This document shows positions 23,431 through 32,004 of a stretch of 64,000 bases of DNA, piece after piece. Made by a program: the position numbers and the translations under genes. The stretch is from positions 1,295,001-1,359,000 of the forward strand of contig NC_006686.1 of assembly GCF_000091045.1 (NCBI RefSeq), given 5' to 3'. How positions within the stretch are numbered: the stretch's first letter is position 1; each line of letters opens with the position of its first letter. The notes beneath the pieces were generated by a model that had not been told where the DNA came from, did no database searches, and was given only the letters and a program-made list of their open reading frames with translations. Source of the DNA: Cryptococcus deneoformans JEC21. Taxonomy: Eukaryota > Basidiomycota > Tremellomycetes > Tremellales > Cryptococcaceae.

Positions 23431-24190
23431 TTAGTCAAGTTCAGCCAAGTTCAGCTCTGGCAAGACGTCACCGCAAGTCTTCCAGCCCTCCCAACCCATC
23501 GCAACTTTCTCAAGCTTTTCGCCAGCCACCTTCAGATCATCGTTGACAACGTAAACATCATATTTGCCCTCCTTCGCGTACCTCAGCTCCTCCTTGGCAG
23601 CATCGAGCCTCTTTCGGATGGAGGCGTCGGTCTCGGTACCTCGCCCAGACAAACGGGATTTAAGTTGAGAAATGGAAGGCGGAGAAAGGAAGAGAAACAC
23701 CGGTTCGAGGGGAGGGGTTTGGAGCGGGGCCTTAGCCTTTAGCTGAAGGACACCTTGCAGTTCAATGTCGAGAATGCATCGGCGGGGATGAAGGGCGGTC
23801 AAGGCAGCAAATGTAGTTCCGTAACTTGAAGGTCTTTTCAGCCAAGCTCATATGCATTTTGATGGATCTCACATACCAATTGCCCCCGAATTCGGCCCAC
23901 TCCAAAAATTCGCCCTTGCCGACACCCTCCATAAACTCTTCCTTGGTGACAAAGTGGTATTCTCGGCCATTTTCCTCCCCGGGCCTAGGCTTTCGAGTAG
24001 TATGAGAGACGGAAAAACCAAAGGTATCAGGCTGGCTCTCAAAAAGAGTCTTGAGGAGGGTAGATTTTCCGGTACCAGAAGGGCCGCAAATCACAAGTGG
24101 CTGTTGTGAATGTCAGATCAGTGCGAAGAGGATTGGAAGCTCAAATATGCGTACGCGGTTGACGACGTCTGGATTGATGGGCCTCGACAT
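23431..24190 (-). CDS. GUK1: Guanylate kinase
   Basis: Phosphorylates GMP to GDP with ATP, essential for GTP and GDP-mannose supply. The ATG at 24188-24190 opens a first exon [12 protein letters not shown] joined to [17 protein letters not shown], the P-loop. Further family motifs are [21 protein letters not shown], where the Ser, Arg and Tyr bind GMP, then [23 protein letters not shown] and [17 protein letters not shown], the lid region. The end is [14 protein letters not shown] at 23431. An intron lies between about 23820 and 23880. It is tail-to-tail with GPN1, the stops being 95 bp apart. Length is about 200 aa, normal for the family apart from the short N-terminal extension. Confidence 0.96.
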
Positions 24191-24598
24191 TGAGGATGTA
24201 TGGCGGATGGCTGTCCTGGAGAGTAGGCGTAGGGAAAAAATGGTGGTGTTCCGTTGCAACCTTTTGCAAAGCAGTATGCCGCTATATATAGGATGCCTGA
24301 AAAGAAGATCCGTTTGAAAGGATGCAGTGGCCGACTAGAACCGAAACTCTCCTTTAAACTCACAACAAACTTCTTTCGTTCTTCTGAGCTTGAATAATTA
24401 ATAATAATTAGGGAGATCTTGCCCGGACAGTGCCGCACCCGCGCGGCCGGTCGACCGTGTAAACAAAGAACAAGAGTGCCACATCAGTAATCCCCGGCGT
24501 TCCTGTCGAGGAGCTGCCACCGCGCTGGCCGAAGGGCGGAATTAGTCCCGCGTTCCTCCTGGGGATTCCTATTATTATGCACGCCTACTTTTCACAAC
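24191..24598. promoter_or_regulatory. Divergent intergenic region GUK1 / 24599 gene
   Basis: 408 bp between two diverging starts. It contains an AT-rich stretch (24385-24410, AATAATTAATAATAATTAG) and a GC-rich CGCGCGGCCGGTCGACCG run at 24437-24456. No known binding site can be assigned with confidence. Confidence 0.45.
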
Positions 24599-27102
24599 AT
24601 GACCTCTCATCCCTTCCCCAGCCTCCACCGACAGCGTCCACCAGCTATGGACGACAACCACTTCCACCTCCAGGACCACGAACACACTCCAAACCATGAC
24701 GATACTGCAGAGGCGCTCATCGCAAGCCTCAAGGCAGTCATCAACGACCCAAACTCCCACAACCAGCAGCCTTCAGATGTCCACGACCACGAAGCTGATT
24801 CAGAGTCAAGCCAACAGCCACAACATCATGAACAGGCCCAGAACACTCTAACCGCCTTTACCGCTGAACATCACAGCAACCCCTTGCACGTTGGACTGAG
24901 GAAGAGTCTTGCTCAATTGACTCATCTGACGAATGCTCATCAAGGCTTGCTGGATGAGCTCAACGGCGCAGGAGCAATTCAAAACCTTGCCCAGAATCTT
25001 AAAGCGCTCAAAGAGGGGAACAAGAGACAGATTGATGTGTTGAAAGAGTTGACTGCTCAAATCAAGGCGAGCGAATTGGGTGTCGATTTGTCCGTCCCTT
25101 GTTAGTATCACTTGCGTACACCGTTCGTTCATTCTACTGACGTCGACGCGCAAGTCTCCGAGCAACTCGATCCAGAACTATCCCCTGTTGTCTTGCGATC
25201 TGATTACGACGCTCTTAAAGCTCAATACGATGCCTTGCTGGTATCTGGATCCCCGTCTTCCGCTGTCGCAGGCAAACGACCAGGTGCTCCTCGCAAATCG
25301 CGAGCTCCCAAATCAGTTACTACAATCACCACTATTGAACCCGAGACACTTCGTGCAGTCGAAGACGACAAGCGCGCGTCCCATAGCAGTACCCCCACAG
25401 GAGGTGTCGAAGGCCGAAAGAAAAGATCTATCAGGCTTGAAGTAGGTTCACCTTGAATGATGTGGCGTACAAAACCGACCCTTCTCTGTAGCATCTTGTG
25501 CACAAAATGGCCAATCGCCGGCTTGGAGTTGAATACACTGTCTCTAACTTTGAGTCGAAAGGCTCTAGAGACCTTCCTGATCCAGCAACCCATCCACTTA
25601 CCGCAGAAGAAAGTCCTAACGGTGTGGACGAGTTCAGACCTCATTTCGGAGCTGACATCAACGCTTCAACTGTGAAACCATTTATAGACAAAGTCATTGA
25701 GGATGTATGGGAAGCATGGCAATCCGGACAGGGAGATGAAGACGTCGAAGCCGACAAGCAGAAGGTTTTCGACGCCGTAAAGATCTACTGGACTCGGCTT
25801 TCTGTGAGTGAGGCCGATGTAAAACAGTGGCGTTAAGCTGACGGTTTCAAGAAACGTTACGACGAACAACAACACCGCGAGAGAGGGGAGATCCATCGAG
25901 ACGAACTGTCCCGTAGAAAGCAGAACACATATCGTCGACAACAGTCCTTGCTCATGCGTCGCACAGCTCATTTCGACTGGTCTCCTCTTAATGCCTGCCG
26001 TCTCCGAGCTCTTTATCGCACCCTCTTGACCATCGATTTCGCTGCGCAAACGCAAGATCAACCGGATCCTAAGCGTGCTTACACTCCCGAGGAATGGTAT
26101 GCCTATCGCCGTCTGGCCTGTGGCCCTCGCTTTGGCGAAGCGCATGAAGTCATTGATCAATTTTGGCTCTCTCCCGCAGTGCGAACTCTCCTCCTTATTC
26201 TCGACGAGTTTGCTCAGGACCAGCAGGCTCGTGCCAAGAAGAAGGGTAAGCCCAAGCAACCAAATCCTATCTTCCATCTACCCGCACACTTATGGGACCG
26301 ATCGACCCTTCCAACTCTTCGCCCCAAAGACAATGACGGTTTACCACTTTCAGGCAGTCCGGGCATCATTCTTTTCAAATTTCACGTGGATGAACAAGTG
26401 CAACGAGAAAATCCCGATTGGGCCAAAGGACTTTATGATAATCCTCCTATTCCTCCAGAAGACGAAGCTCTTCCTAAACTTTCAGACCTCTTGAGCCAAC
26501 CTGTATACGCTGGCTTACGCCAAATTGTGCACGAAGCGAAAGATCGAGCAAACCCCAAGGTGCTTACCAACGAGCAAATTGAGCAAATCAATTCTGGTGT
26601 TGACTTATCTTTACTCGAGGGTTTGAACGTTCCTCCTGCCGGGCTTGAGGGCGAGGGAGAATACATGACATTTGCAGCCCTCACACAGCTTGCTTCAAAT
26701 AGTGAAGTCAACTCATCTCGGCCTTCAGGCCTACCAGAGCAACTTGTCGTACATGATGACGCCCCCAGTACTCCCAATCATAGCCATGTACACTCCGCCT
26801 TCCCATCTTCTTCTATCACAGCAGCTACCCCGCTCGCGACCCACATTCCAGGGGTTGGCCCTAGTCCCATCCCGCTTCCATATACTGGAACTGATGCTTC
26901 TTCGGCCGCTAGGTCTGGTACTTCAATGCGAGCGCGCAAGTTGGGTAAGAGGGCGGCGAGCGAGTTTCCCGGCGGAGCTGCGACACCTGTGCCAAAGAGG
27001 CAGAGGATCGTAGGTGCGCTGGAGAATGAGGGCGAGGAAGATAGGGATGCGGAGGTGGAAGTAGTTTTGGGGGGTGATGCAGCTTTTTTGGAAGAAATCT
27101 AA
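24599..27102 (+). CDS. Fungal-specific protein of unknown function
   Basis: No family is recognised. The ATG at 24599 is followed by an in-frame ATG at 24647, which may be the true start. Exons run from 24599 to about 25101, 25157-25441, 25493-25804 and 25849-27102, and every join keeps the frame (for example KKRSIRLE then HLVHKMANRR, and IYWTRLS then KRYDEQQHRERGEIH). The first 90 residues are His/Gln/Asn-rich. A predicted coiled coil covers LTHLTNAHQGLLDELN to LKELTAQIKASE. A basic Ser/Thr linker leads to an acidic-aromatic folded region with repeated charged helices (RRKQNTYRRQQ) and a conserved-looking core AYRRLACGPRFGEAHEVIDQF. The C-terminus has a basic RARKLGKRAASEF and PVPKRQR, plausible nuclear localisation signals. 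The role cannot be named; nuclear location is an inference. Confidence 0.75.
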
Positions 27103-27356
27103 GCTTTTAGGAGGTCTTTGGTATGGCTGGGTTGTATATACTTTTCGGAAATTATGAATGACCTTAGGCCTCTCAACGCTTCAGTCATCAAAGATATCGA
27201 TTCGCCATAGAGTGGATCAACAGCTGTCCTTGTTAGTAGTTTGGATCTCTTGTCCAGCTGTGAGTGAGACTATCCTCTTGGATCTAGTTTTCTCGACATA
27301 AAGCCCATTTCTCACGAACCTTAATCATATTCATTACTATCACCAAAATATAACCA

Positions 27357-27449
27357 TCTTCGATAGTACAGGGGTTAGTATATCCGCTTTTCAGGAACTC
27401 AACTTCCAATGTGGCGCGGACGACCCGGGTTCGAATCCCGGTCGGAGAA
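27357..27449 (+). tRNA. tRNA-Glu (anticodon UUC) with a 21-nt intron
   Basis: Acceptor stem TCTTCGA at 27357-27363 pairs with TCGGAGA at 27442-27448 (one T-G wobble), and the discriminator is A27449. The D-arm region reads TAGTACAGGGGTTAGTATA, the typical B-less A-box context. The anticodon stem TCCGC (27383-27387) pairs with GCGGA (27416-27420). The loop is TTTTCA plus C27415, with anticodon TTC at 27390-27392. The intron 27394-27414 sits after position 37, the canonical place. The T-arm is CCGGG-TTCGAAT-CCCGG. Mature length is 72 nt. A CCA end is not encoded. The D and T arms are also Asp-like, but the anticodon gives Glu. Confidence 0.93.
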
Positions 27450-27451
27450 TA

Positions 27452-27457
27452 TTTTTT
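27452..27457 (+). terminator. RNA polymerase III terminator of the tRNA gene
   Basis: A run of six T two bases downstream of the tRNA discriminator, the usual Pol III stop. Confidence 0.85.
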
Positions 27458-27507
27458 GCTTATTTTTCCTGCTTACGTGCACTCAATTATTTTTCAACAA
27501 TTTCATC

Positions 27508-27614
27508 TTTACTCTTACGTAAACATATGGCGTCCTATAAATAAACCATGAACCATGTTTCATCTTTCAGTTATAAACCATTTCTTGCTTTCAGAACGCT
27601 GCATCATTTCTACT
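27508..27614 (+). repeat. Dispersed direct repeat, copy A
   Basis: A segment of roughly 105 bp that aligns with 30019-30110. It opens with TTTACTCTTACGTAA against TTTACTATTACGTAA. It then shares AACCATGTTTCATC, then TAAACCAT..CTTGC.TTCAGAA.GCTG.ATCA. Both copies hold an ATG opening a short frame starting MFH and containing INH.LL. Copy A is 60 bp downstream of the tRNA gene. Identity is estimated by eye at roughly 70-75 percent with small gaps. Confidence 0.65.
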
Positions 27615-28179
27615 CTCTCGAGCTCAGCGATCCCAACGACTGAATCTAGTGCTCCAAGTATTTCCAGTACATTCGAGGCTGAGGAGCTCACGGCGTGCTG
27701 TTTGAAGTTGCTTAAACGAGGACGCACGTCGAAACCGCACACGATATTTTGGATCTATCTCGGACGAATTTCCACGTCGTCCCGTCACATGTAAAAGTGG
27801 TAGATTTCCCTGACATAAGAACAGAAGGAATGTCCCGCCGTATGCATTAAGGTGTTAAGGAACAGCGCTTGCTGTACCGCGACACCAGGATCGACATCAG
27901 GTGAACGATCGAGGACATAAAAACTCAAGTAGCTGTTTTCCGGCCTCTATGAGGGCAGTGACACCGGTACAAAGGGTCCCCGATGATATCGAATGTCCGC
28001 CCGATGGATCCACCACCGTGGGCGCCGGAGAAAGCGCTCGACGGATCGCTCCAGCTCTTCCTCGCCAGGCTCCCCCGCTACTCTCGGGCTTTGCCCTCCC
28101 TCCTCTCCCACGACCCCGGCGACCCCCGCGATCGAGATCACGATCATGAGCATGTCCTCGACCTCGACCCCCTCTCCTT
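27615..28179. other. Spacer with GC-rich coding-like frames, no confident gene
   Basis: From about 27900 to 28180 all three minus-strand frames are open for long stretches because the sequence is GC-rich and low in stops. One frame encodes an Arg/Gly-rich run (RRGGRGRGHAHDRD and GGRRGRGRGG) resembling an RGG box. It is out of frame with the exon upstream of it. It could be the true 3' part of the neighbouring minus-strand gene after a frame change, or its decayed tail. The rest holds short plus-strand frames without motifs. Confidence 0.35.
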
Positions 28180-28913
28180 TCACCCGAATCCCTGGCCGCC
28201 GGTTGAGCGGCGGGCGGAGCAGGTGGTTCGGTGACGCGAGGGACAGAAGGAGGATCTTCCAGGCATTCGCGCTTTGATGGCATCGACCCGCTGGACGACC
28301 ATGGCCTTGCCGCTGAGGACATCTCTCAGGGTCTTGGCAGACTCTACCCTAAGTGGAGGTAAAACAAGGCAGATCAGTATCTGGTTGAAGCAATGCTTTT
28401 TGTGGTCAAGCTTATAGAGTCTCTCGGAAGTTGCCCAGGAGGGCCACCATGTCTTCCGACAGGTCGTTCTCCCCTGCAAACTCCATCTCCACAGACACTT
28501 CCTTGAGTGCCTGGGTGACTGAGTGCAGCCCCGAGATCCCTTCGACAAAAAGGCGATGGTTGGAGTTTGTCACGGTAATGGCGTCCAGGATGAGGTTCGC
28601 AACGGTCGGGGGTAGGTTGTGGTCGATGGCGCGGGCGAGTAACTTCCAAACCTGCTGCTGTGTATATATAATGTCGTGTCAGATGCAACTATGCACCCCA
28701 AACCAGCCTAAAGTCAGGGGCTCTGCTGATAATTTGGAGGGCTGAAATGGTGCTTACCACAACAGTTTCGTCAGAGCCAGGGGCAGTTTCGGTGATGGCG
28801 GGAGGTTGTAAATGGGGGCATATGGCATTACAGTGATGTGTATTGAGTAGACGAAGGAAAAGGTGTAAAAGATGAAAGTTTGAGATAGGAAGAAGGAAAA
28901 GAATCCAGTCCAT
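28180..28913 (-). CDS. Hypothetical protein, possibly broken
   Basis: No family is recognised. The ATG at 28911-28913 opens MDWILFLLPISNFHLL, a short hydrophobic segment. An intron with a GTAAGC donor and CAGCAG acceptor joins SDETVV to VWKLLARAIDHNLPP, and the second exon continues through ILDAITVTNSNHRLFVEGIS to SEDMVALLGNFRE. The frame then meets TAA at about 28413-28415 with no acceptable GT donor before it, yet just downstream, after a CTTAG, the same strand reads VESAKTLRDVLSGKAMVVQ, which looks like coding sequence. Past KARMPG the frame degrades while another frame turns RGG-rich (see the neighbouring spacer). This pattern fits either an unusual intron or a decaying gene. Protein composition looks natural only in parts. 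Confidence 0.35.
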
Positions 28914-29212
28914 AGTTGCGGATTATATACTTGGGTCCATAGGAGATCGTGAGACGACGCCCATCATTTTTACTCAGCAGCAGTCCTTTCCAGTTAAGCA
29001 CTAGTCCTTTCTGGCCAGGCAGTATAGTCTTTTTTGGTGGATTAGGTTTGATAGGACATGGGATGGTCCGGTAAATGAATTTCATCTAAAAGAGGTCAAT
29101 CAGATCACAGAGGTAGTGCATTGCGCTATTTCCTCTCAGCCCCCACGCCGTCTTCTCTCATCTTTCTGTTCAAGATCTCCCGAGACACTCCCGACAAAAT
29201 AGAAAGCACAGA

Positions 29213-29791
29213 ATGACTGACAAGCTTCCGGACCCTTCAAGAGATCAATGGATGGCTAACAAGGTGAGTTCCAGTGTCGCCCATGTGGATACATTTGAGA
29301 CGCACTATGGATGTCACTTGATTATGGTAACCTTTGTAGATATGCCAACGTCAAGCTATTCCTTTCATAGCAGGAAGATTGGACCACAGCCTCCCAAAGG
29401 AGTGCCAGTCCGAGTTGCTGGAGACGACCGCATTGCGATTGTTTTTGAGGTCAGCTAACGGGTCTGCAATGGCTGACGTCAAACGGGCAGTCGACGATCT
29501 GATCTCCGTAGAACAACAGTTGGTGCTAGTCAGAGGTACCCCTCGAGAAGAGAAATGGGCCTCGAGGGTTGAAGCGATGTGAGTTGAAACGTACTGGTTA
29601 TGGCTGCCAGATGTGTAATCGGCTTATTCCATACTGATCATTAGGGTCAGTTCCGAGGGTACCAGAAGAACTTGGCAAGATCGATTGACCTAAAAGATGT
29701 CATTGGAAAGTACCTGCAGGGCGCTTGGTGGCAAGAAATCGACGTTCCCGTGCAGTGTCCATCCTCTGCGCCCTCTGCGGCGACTATCTAA
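29213..29791 (+). CDS. Small hypothetical protein
   Basis: No family is recognised. The ATG at 29213 begins MTDKLPDPSRDQWMANK. A GTGAGT intron ending GTAG at about 29340 leads to a second exon ICQRQAIPFIAGRLDH through AVDDLISVEQQLVLVRGTPR to WASRVEAM. A second GTGAGT donor follows at 29580. Two ends are possible: the CATTAG acceptor gives a short tail with stop at about 29694, while an acceptor a little further on gives SIDLKDVIGKYLQGAWWQE and a stop at 29789-29791. The second looks more protein-like. The coding part is acidic-helical and lacks signal or membrane segments. It lies between the two copies of the direct repeat, so it may be an accessory gene. Confidence 0.45.
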
Positions 29792-30018
29792 AGTCCACAA
29801 CTGCTGCTCCTAGCTTCTTTTTCGATAAGATCGTTACCAGCGGTGCGAGGACGCGCCCAAAAGAAAATGAAGCGTCAGAGAAAGATGAAACTTTTGAACA
29901 AATCTTGTTGATATGTATATCGTGCGTCGTCGCAACGGATCTGGACAAGATGTAAAGAGGAACGAAATGAGAGATGGGAAGTGGTGGTGGATGAGACGCA
30001 ATCCTCGATGATGTTTAT

Positions 30019-30110
30019 ATTTACTATTACGTAATATACAATGCTCTAAACACAACCATGTTTCATCAACACATAAACCATCCCTTGCTTCAGAAAGCTG
30101 TATCACTCCT
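30019..30110 (+). repeat. Dispersed direct repeat, copy B
   Basis: Same orientation as copy A (27508-27614), 2.4 kb downstream and just upstream of the RAX1-like start at 30228. Shared blocks are TTTACTATTACGTAA, AACCATGTTTCATC and TAAACCATCCCTTGCTTCAG. The internal ATG at 30058 opens MFHQHINHPLLQK, comparable with MFHLSVINHFLLSE in copy A. Confidence 0.65.
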
Positions 30111-30227
30111 ATTCACAAACTTACATTCTTTATCTTTTGATTTCTTGGACACTATACGCTCTTTATATCAACGTTTTGGCGACACCCCCCACTTTTCTTG
30201 TGATATTCAGCTTATGGACATGCCAGC

Positions 30228-31707
30228 ATGGCAGAAAACAACGAGAAGATAACTGCCGAAACCACAACATCAAAACATGAGCCCCGAACTTCTGGTACAC
30301 GTTACTTGAAACTCAGCCGTTTACCCACCCTACAGGAGGTATTGGACAGAAGAACTAGACCACCTCTGGATTTGTTCTGCTTCTATGTACGTTGAAAACA
30401 GATTCTACGAAACGGGACTTTGACGTGGGAGCTTACCGTTTGATTGCTCATTGTCGGCCCGTGCGTTCACAGATCTTTTTGCAAAGGGAACTTTCTGAGG
30501 ACGCGTTAGATTTTTGGCTGGATGTGCAACAGCATGAGAATTTGTGCAAAGCATATTTCAAGGTACGTCTATGTATAGCAGATCAACATTGACCTCTTAT
30601 GCAGGACATCCGTCGCTCAGGCCGTTCAATACAAGACGAATGGCCTGAATTCGCAGAATACGCACGGGCAAACGGTACACACTTTGCTCCTCTCCTTTCT
30701 CTCCCTTCGGAACCTCCTTCGCCCAGCCCAGCTTCCCCCGACCTTGGCTCCTATATTGCATCACCCGTACCCGGTTCCACTGATTTTGATTTCTCGCGCT
30801 CGCCCGTCCTTGATACACGGGCGAGGCGGGATACAGAATCACATGGTAGACCTGCGCAACACTCGACTCTGTCCCCCACGCGGATAAATAGTCAGGCTCA
30901 GCGAGGAGAGAGGCAAAGAGATCGGCCAAGTACGGCACCAAGCCAGGAGATGAGTCTGAAGGGTAAAAGGAAAAGCAAAGCGCCTACAGTAATCGCAAGG
31001 GATAGGGCCATTGAGAAAAACGCGCTGTTGGAAAGTGCAGAGAGGATATTTTACAGATATCTGTTCGACGGGGGGGAGAGGGAGATTTATCTACCGTAAG
31101 AGTACCGAGCTACGGAGTAAATGAAACATCACTGACAAGGATGTAGACCATCCTTAAGAGTTTACAACTTCCCTGAATCCATCAGCGGAGATGTGTCCCC
31201 TCTCATTCCTGACCTTTTCCATGCTCAAAAAGTCTATGTCTTCAAGGCCCTTGAACAAGATGCCTTTCCTCGGTTCCTGCGAGCTAAAGCCTTTGCCAAT
31301 CTGACTCCCCTGGGAAGCATTGTCAGATTAGTCGCTGGCCTATTTTGCCTTTGGGGAGCATTTGTTTTGGCATTTTCGTTGATTTTTTTGGATTTCAAGC
31401 CACGCTTGACGCGACTGTGGGCAAGTCTGCAAACGTTTAACAACTGTGTACCTGCTGACACCCCGTTTAGCTCATCTTGCCGTTCCTTTTCGGCTTTGTT
31501 CTTCTTCTCTCATCATATTACTCTCTCTCACCTCTATTATTCGCCTGCAATGTCTCTGAAACTACCCCTTTCCACTTTATCCGAGTCCGTGAACCATATG
31601 TTCGCAAGCTCATTGCCATCCGAGCTGGGATCATTGTCGGAGCGTCGGTACTTTTGACAGTTATATTTGTCGTTATATTTACTGTCGTCCCCGGTCACAG
31701 ACTGTAG
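30228..31707 (+). CDS. RAX1: RAX1-like protein: RGS domain plus C-terminal membrane segments
   Basis: Yeast Rax1 is a membrane protein with an N-terminal RGS-like domain that works in bud-site selection with Rax2. Exons are 30228-30386, 30473-30562, 30605-31095, 31147-31420 and 31471-31707, 416 aa. The RGS region reads PTLQEVLDRRT, PPLDLFCFYIFL and ALDFWLDVQQHENLC, later LLESAERIFYRYLF and VYVFKALEQDAFPRFL, interrupted by a long Ser/Pro-rich insert (about residues 105-230). Hydrophobic segments are IVRLVAGLFCLWGAFVLAFS, LILPFLFGFVLLLSSYYSL and IIVGASVLLTVIFVVIFTV. The last intron (31421-31470) has a GC donor. It is required: GT donors are absent, and splicing here gives RLW-LILPFLF. The start ATG at 30228 is the first in a frame that joins all exons. 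Function is inferred from family. Confidence 0.88.
31421..31470 (+). other. GC-AG intron in the RAX1-like gene
   Basis: CTGTGG|GCAAGT at the donor, CTGCTGAC as branch-like sequence, and CCGTTTAG at the acceptor; 50 nt. GCAAGT is the consensus GC-AG donor. Unspliced, the frame stays open for about 75 codons but gives a Ser/Phe-rich sequence in place of the second and third membrane segments. Confidence 0.92.
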
Positions 31708-32004
31708 ACTAGATTAGGCTGCGGGGTCTTAGAAGAAACTTGTAGGATGTGCCTAGTGTTGGTTGATCATAAAAGGATAGTTCGACCGATTTGTTCCTTG
31801 TCTAATAAACATTTACGATACTTTTATGTATGTATACGCACGTAGCCTGCTTAAACATAGTCATCGTGGAGGTCCGCGTCCGTCGTATGCTGTACAGGCG
31901 AACCGACACTCATGGCATGACCCACAAATAAGGAATGCAAGGGAAATTTGAAAACTGCATAAAGAAGCCCAAGACAGATTAATAACAAACCATAAAACGT
32001 GTCA

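Noticed and set aside
27555..27794. 79-codon plus-strand frame taken as a gene
   Set aside because: Only its first part resembles the frame in repeat copy B; the rest has no recognisable features. Kept as a finding, not a gene.
29725..29955. Frame with CALCGD motif after the 29213 gene
   Set aside because: Starts with TTG and cannot be joined in frame to the upstream exons by visible splice sites.
30058..30252. 64-codon frame before RAX1
   Set aside because: Overlaps the RAX1-like start in another frame; considered a possible upstream frame only.
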